The translations under genes and the position numbers were made by a program. A stretch of DNA of 9,043 bases from Chloroflexota bacterium (GTDB lineage Bacteria; Chloroflexota; Limnocylindria; P2-11E). Under the pieces are notes generated by a model. That model was not told the origin of the DNA and searched no databases. It saw only the letters and a program-made list of their open reading frames with translations. Below, in pieces: positions 5,995 to 9,043 of the stretch. The DNA lies in NCBI GenBank assembly GCA_005881085.1, contig VBGU01000112.1, positions 1 to 9,043 on the forward strand, read 5' to 3'. Positions within the stretch are counted from its first letter, which is position 1. Each line of letters opens with the position of its first letter.

Positions 5995-6671
5995 GCGAGC
6001 CGAAAGTGCTTCCCACGCGCGACGGCTACGACCGCTGGGCGGCGACGTACGACACCATGGGGAACTGGCTGCTCGAGCTCGAGGAGCCTGAGGTCGACCG
6101 TGTGCTCGGCGATGTCCAGGGCCTCGACGTGCTCGATGTCGGCGCGGGCACCGGGCGCCACGCGATCCGCATCGCCGAGCGCGGTGGGCGCGTTACGGCG
6201 ATCGACTTCTCCGAAGAAATGCTCGCGAAGGCGCGCCAGAAGCCGGATGCGGACCGCGTACGGTGGCTGGTGCACGATGCCGCGCGCCCGCTGCCATTCG
6301 CGGCTAGCTCGTTCGATCGCGTGCTCTCCGCTCTCGTACTGGAGCACATCCCCGTTGGTCAGCTTGCTTCGTTCTTTGGCGAGCTCGCACGCGTCGCCCG
6401 TGGTGACGGCGTGATCGTCGTCACCGCGATGCATCCGGCGATGTTCGTCAAAGGCGTAAGCGCGAACTTCCGCGACGAAAGCGGCGAGGTGCGACCACGC
6501 TCTTATGTCGCAACTCTCTCCGATTACGTGATGGGGGCGATTCATGCGGGACTCATCATCGTCGCCCTCGCGGAGCGCTCCGTCGACGAGGCGCTCGCGA
6601 CGCGGAACGAGCGCTCTCGCAAGTGGCTGGGCTGGCCCGCGCTCTTCGTGATGACTTTGCGGCGCGCGTAG
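5991..6671 (+). CDS. Class I SAM-dependent methyltransferase
   Basis: A 226-residue methyltransferase of the UbiE/methyltransferase-11 type. The N-terminus 'YDRWAATYD' (13-21) is typical of the group. Motif I is 'VLDVGAGTG' (47-55), the acidic residue for the SAM ribose is Asp72 in 'VTAIDFSEEML', and the later 'FDRVLSALVLEHI' segment is motif II/III-like. The substrate cannot be deduced; small molecules, quinones and lipids are all possible. The chosen ATG overlaps the upstream stop codon (ATGA, 5991-5994), showing translational coupling; the frame is open further upstream inside the previous gene, but that part is an out-of-frame shadow. Eleven nt separate it from the small membrane protein. 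Confidence 0.88.
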   Translation: MSEPKVLPTRDGYDRWAATYDTMGNWLLELEEPEVDRVLGDVQGLDVLDVGAGTGRHAIRIAERGGRVTAIDFSEEMLAKARQKPDADRVRWLVHDAARPLPFAASSFDRVLSALVLEHIPVGQLASFFGELARVARGDGVIVVTAMHPAMFVKGVSANFRDESGEVRPRSYVATLSDYVMGAIHAGLIIVALAERSVDEALATRNERSRKWLGWPALFVMTLRRA

Positions 6672-6682
6672 CATCGAGATCG

Positions 6683-6976
6683 GTGGCGGACGAACTGGCG
6701 CGCTACGCTCCCTTCGTCCTCGGGACGCTTAGCGCGTCGATCGGTGTCGCGAGGTACCACAATTTCGCCCGCCTGCCGAAGGAACACGTCCGTTCGATGC
6801 TTTTCATGTTCGACGCCGCCCTCGTTTTGTATGTGGCGCTGGATCTTGCGTCGGGTCGAGCCCTCACCTCGATGACAGATCTACCGAGGGCCGCAACCAT
6901 CCTTGTCATCGCGATCGCCGTGCTGCTTTTCGCAAACGTCGTCTATCTGTTCGTGCGCCGCCGCGCCCCTCGTTAG
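6683..6976 (+). CDS. Small membrane protein of unknown function
   Basis: A 97-residue protein from the GTG at 6683. Two clear hydrophobic segments (about 39-56 and 70-91) and a weaker one (8-23) indicate two or three membrane helices. The C-terminus RRRAPR is positively charged and should stay in the cytoplasm. A conserved-looking 'VARYHNFARLPKEHVRS' loop (22-38) joins the first two segments. No family is recognised. The frame is open to a GTG at 6623, but that would place 49 nt inside the methyltransferase gene. The 6683 start follows the methyltransferase stop by 11 nt and has only a weak GAG (6676-6678) as ribosome site. Hydrophobic layout and codon bias support a real gene. Confidence 0.65.
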   Translation: MADELARYAPFVLGTLSASIGVARYHNFARLPKEHVRSMLFMFDAALVLYVALDLASGRALTSMTDLPRAATILVIAIAVLLFANVVYLFVRRRAPR

Positions 6977-7001
6977 ACACAATCGGAGCGGCGCCCGCGG
7001 G

Positions 7002-7007
7002 TATGCT
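7002..7007 (+). promoter_or_regulatory. Possible -10 element ahead of the R3H/AAA ATPase
   Basis: TATGCT (four of six matches to TATAAT) lies in the 82-nt spacer between the small membrane protein and the ATPase, the longest non-coding stretch in the plus-strand block apart from the pdxS-pdxT junction. TAGACA at 6974-6979 is a good -35 match, but the 22-bp spacing is too long. A separate promoter for the ATPase and tmk is possible but weakly supported. Confidence 0.22.
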
Positions 7008-7058
7008 CTGTCGAGTTACGAGTCTCAGGCGTGGCCGCCCGCTTCGACGGTCGATGAC

Positions 7059-8585
7059 ATGACCAGAGAGTTGCTCGCGACCGACGAGCTCGACGCCATT
7101 CTCCACGCCCTCCCCCCAGAGCTCGTCCAGCGCGTTCGCGGTCTTGATGGGCTGGACGGTCTTCTGGAGATCGTGATGGACCTCGGTCGCTTGCCCGAGG
7201 CGCGCTTTTCCGGCCGGGAGGAGATCCTCTCCCAGCGCGAAGTCACCGCCGAGGACCTCGCCTTTGTAATCTCCCGCATCGGGCAGTTCGGCGGGGACAA
7301 CCGCGCGGGCATCGAGCGAACGCTCCATCGCATCAGCGCCCTCCGCAATCGCGCAGGCAAGGTCGTCGGGCTCACGCTGCGCGTCGGGCGCGCGGTCTAC
7401 GGGACGATGGAGATCATCCGCGATGTCGTCGAGGCCGGGCGCAGCATCCTGCTCCTCGGTCGGCCCGGCGTCGGCAAGACGACCCTTCTTCGAGAGGTCG
7501 CGCGCGTGCTCGCGGACGAGATGGGGAAGCGCGTCGTCATCGTGGACACCTCGAACGAGATCGCAGGCGACGGCGACATTCCACACCCGGGCATCGGCCG
7601 CGCGCGGCGCATGCAGGTCGCCGCGCCGTCGCTGCAGCACGCTGTGATGATCGAGGCCGTCGAGAATCACATGCCTGAGGTCGTCGTCATCGATGAGATC
7701 GGAACCGAGCAGGAAGCCGGCGCCGCGCGGACGATCGCCGAGCGCGGCGTGCAGCTCATTGCGACCGCGCACGGGAACACTCTCGAGAACCTCATGCTGA
7801 ACCCGACGCTTTCCGATCTCGTTGGCGGAGTTCAGACGGTGACGCTCGGAGACGAAGAGGCGCGCCGCCGCGGGACCCAGAAGAGCGTTCTCGAACGCAA
7901 GGCGCCCCCGACGTTCCAGACGCTCGTCGAGATCCAGGCGTACCAACGAGTCGCTCTCTACCAGGACGTCGCGCAGACGGTCGACGCGATCCTGCTGGGA
8001 TCGCCGGTCGCCCCCGAGATCCGCTCGAGAGACGCGTCGGGCGAGCTCTCGGTGATGACGTCGGCACCGTCGCGAATGCCCGCCGAGGCGCTCGAGCGGC
8101 GAAGCACGCCGCGGATCGCCTCGAACGGAGGGCGCGAGACAGTCAAGGTTTACCCGTTCGGGCTTTCTTGGAGCAGGGTCGAGGAGGCGGCGCGGGGGCT
8201 CGGTCTCCCGGTGGCGATCGTGCGCGAGCCCGAGGATGCGGACGTGGTCATCACGCTGAAGAACTACTACCGCCGCAAGACCCCACGGCTCCGCAACGCC
8301 GAGTCGCAAGGCATCCCGATCTACATCGCGAGGTCCAACTCATCGACGCAGATCGCGAGTGCCCTCGCATCGGTGATAGAGCTGCGTCGTGGTCCCGAGG
8401 ACAAGGCGCTCGAGGAAGCCCGCGACGGCATCGAGCAAGTGGTCGGAGGTCAGTCCGATGAGGTCGAGCTCGCTCCACAGAACGCGTACGTACGCAAGCT
8501 CCAGCATGAGCTCGTCGAGCGCGCGAATCTGAGCTCCCGTAGCAGCGGGCACGAGCCCTTCCGCCGCGTTCAGATATATCGGTGA
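7059..8585 (+). CDS. AAA ATPase with C-terminal R3H nucleic-acid-binding domain (SpoIIIAA/Ycf45-like)
   Basis: A 508-residue protein. After a helical N-terminal domain ('TDELDAILHALPPELVQRV'), the ATPase core carries Walker A GRPGVGKTT (134-142) and Walker B VVVIDEIG with Asp212-Glu213, arranged as in SpoIIIAA and plastid/cyanobacterial Ycf45 proteins. A middle region (about 362-440, from 'KVYPFGLSWSR' to 'ASVI') is an extra domain I cannot name. The C-terminus is an R3H domain, with the hallmark Arg479-x3-His483 in 'PQNAYVRKLQHELVERANL' and a basic end, expected to bind single-stranded DNA or RNA. The exact cellular role of this family is unknown. ATG 7059 is chosen because conserved sequence begins there; the frame is open to 6903, but that would run through the previous gene. 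No Shine-Dalgarno site is visible. It overlaps tmk by four nt (GTGA). Confidence 0.92.
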   Translation: MTRELLATDELDAILHALPPELVQRVRGLDGLDGLLEIVMDLGRLPEARFSGREEILSQREVTAEDLAFVISRIGQFGGDNRAGIERTLHRISALRNRAGKVVGLTLRVGRAVYGTMEIIRDVVEAGRSILLLGRPGVGKTTLLREVARVLADEMGKRVVIVDTSNEIAGDGDIPHPGIGRARRMQVAAPSLQHAVMIEAVENHMPEVVVIDEIGTEQEAGAARTIAERGVQLIATAHGNTLENLMLNPTLSDLVGGVQTVTLGDEEARRRGTQKSVLERKAPPTFQTLVEIQAYQRVALYQDVAQTVDAILLGSPVAPEIRSRDASGELSVMTSAPSRMPAEALERRSTPRIASNGGRETVKVYPFGLSWSRVEEAARGLGLPVAIVREPEDADVVITLKNYYRRKTPRLRNAESQGIPIYIARSNSSTQIASALASVIELRRGPEDKALEEARDGIEQVVGGQSDEVELAPQNAYVRKLQHELVERANLSSRSSGHEPFRRVQIYR

Positions 8586-9043
8586 GCGGTCTCTTCCTCT
8601 CATTCGAGGGCGGCGAGGCAGCCGGAAAATCCGTGCAGGCCGGTCGCCTCGCCGAGAGCCTCGGCGCCGGCGGGCGCGACGTTCTTCTCACTCGGGAACC
8701 CGGCGGAACTCCGTTCGCCGAGCGCATCCGCGACGTGCTTCTCCACGCACGCGAGATCGACCTCACTCCCGAAGCGCAGGCCCTGTTGTTCTCGGCGGCG
8801 CGCGCGCAGCACACTCGTGACGTGATCCGTCCGGCGCTCGCCGCGGGAAAAGTCGTCGTCGCCGACCGCTACTTCGATTCGACCCTCGCGTACCAGGGCT
8901 ACGGGCTCGGCGCGGACCTAGATGGGCTCCGCGCAATGACGCGCTTCGCGGTGGGTTCGCTCGTGCCGCAGCGCACCTTTCTCATCGACGTGCCCGTCGC
9001 GGTCACGCTCTCGCGCCTCACCGCCCGGTCGGCGACGGCACGG
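8582..9043 (+). CDS. tmk: Thymidylate kinase, N-terminal 154 codons (cut by window end)
   Basis: The frame is open from a GTG at 8582 to the last base. It encodes dTMP kinase, which phosphorylates dTMP to dTDP for DNA synthesis in the cytoplasm. The N-terminus holds the P-loop FEGGEAAGKS (8-17), followed by 'LTREPGGTPFAERIRDVLL' with the family's REPGGT motif, and later 'VADRYFDSTLAYQGYG' containing the DR(Y/F) motif and substrate-binding AYQG. 'FLIDVPV' begins the next core strand before the window ends. The P-loop has Ala-Ala where many members have Gly/Asp plus Gly and Ala, and Val instead of Thr after GKS; this looks tolerated rather than damaging. The GTG overlaps the TGA of the ATPase gene (GTGA), so the two are probably translationally coupled. 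Confidence 0.95.
   Translation, partial: MSGLFLSFEGGEAAGKSVQAGRLAESLGAGGRDVLLTREPGGTPFAERIRDVLLHAREIDLTPEAQALLFSAARAQHTRDVIRPALAAGKVVVADRYFDSTLAYQGYGLGADLDGLRAMTRFAVGSLVPQRTFLIDVPVAVTLSRLTARSATAR

Noticed and set aside
6906..8309. A 467-codon minus-strand open frame opposite the R3H/AAA ATPase
   Set aside because: The sense strand encodes Walker A, Walker B and R3H motifs. The antisense product is a low-complexity Arg/Asp/His-rich shadow.
1..9043. CRISPR array, insertion sequence, tRNA, rRNA or phage module
   Set aside because: I saw no regularly spaced repeats, transposase motifs, terminal inverted repeats, tRNA cloverleaf or rRNA sequence on either strand. Base composition looks even throughout.

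Overview
The window is high-GC bacterial chromosome (about two thirds G+C by eye) with densely packed genes, several GTG starts, ATGA/GTGA overlaps and few Shine-Dalgarno sites. Gene content (PdxS/PdxT vitamin B6 synthase, a SpoIIIAA-like AAA ATPase ending in an R3H domain directly before tmk, an actinobacterial/Chloroflexi-style HNH protein) fits an environmental Chloroflexota- or Actinomycetota-like lineage. That placement is inference, since no rRNA or marker tree is available here.

Left edge (1-548): an arsenic-response pair. The first 39 codons of a minus-strand gene resembling arsenite methyltransferase arsM run off the left end. It diverges from an ArsR-family repressor gene. The space between them holds a perfect 20-bp palindrome with an outward-facing TTGACG in each arm, placed to act as one operator for both genes, and a second perfect inverted repeat over the predicted arsM -10/start site.

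Minus-strand block (3386 down to 538): an HNH endonuclease-like gene, then two tandem paralogous GT4-type glycosyltransferases, 28 and 13 nt apart, probably one transcript. It converges on arsR with an 11-bp 3' overlap and no visible terminator.

Plus-strand block (3427 to the right edge): pdxS, pdxT, a double-GNAT-like protein, a class I SAM methyltransferase, a small membrane protein, the R3H/AAA ATPase, and thymidylate kinase tmk (cut by the window end). Most junctions touch or overlap (pdxT/GNAT-like 0 nt, GNAT-like/methyltransferase 4 nt, ATPase/tmk 4 nt), which suggests co-transcription and translational coupling. The clearer spacers are pdxS-pdxT, which carries a small hairpin, and the 82 nt before the ATPase. 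HNH and pdxS diverge from a 40-bp spacer in which both transcripts look nearly leaderless.

I see no CRISPR array, insertion sequence, tRNA, rRNA, phage gene or recognisable defence island. The most interesting parts are the compact ars regulatory region, the uncharacterised double-GNAT protein coupled to pdxT, and the R3H/AAA ATPase coupled to tmk. No gap above 300 bp lacks a gene.
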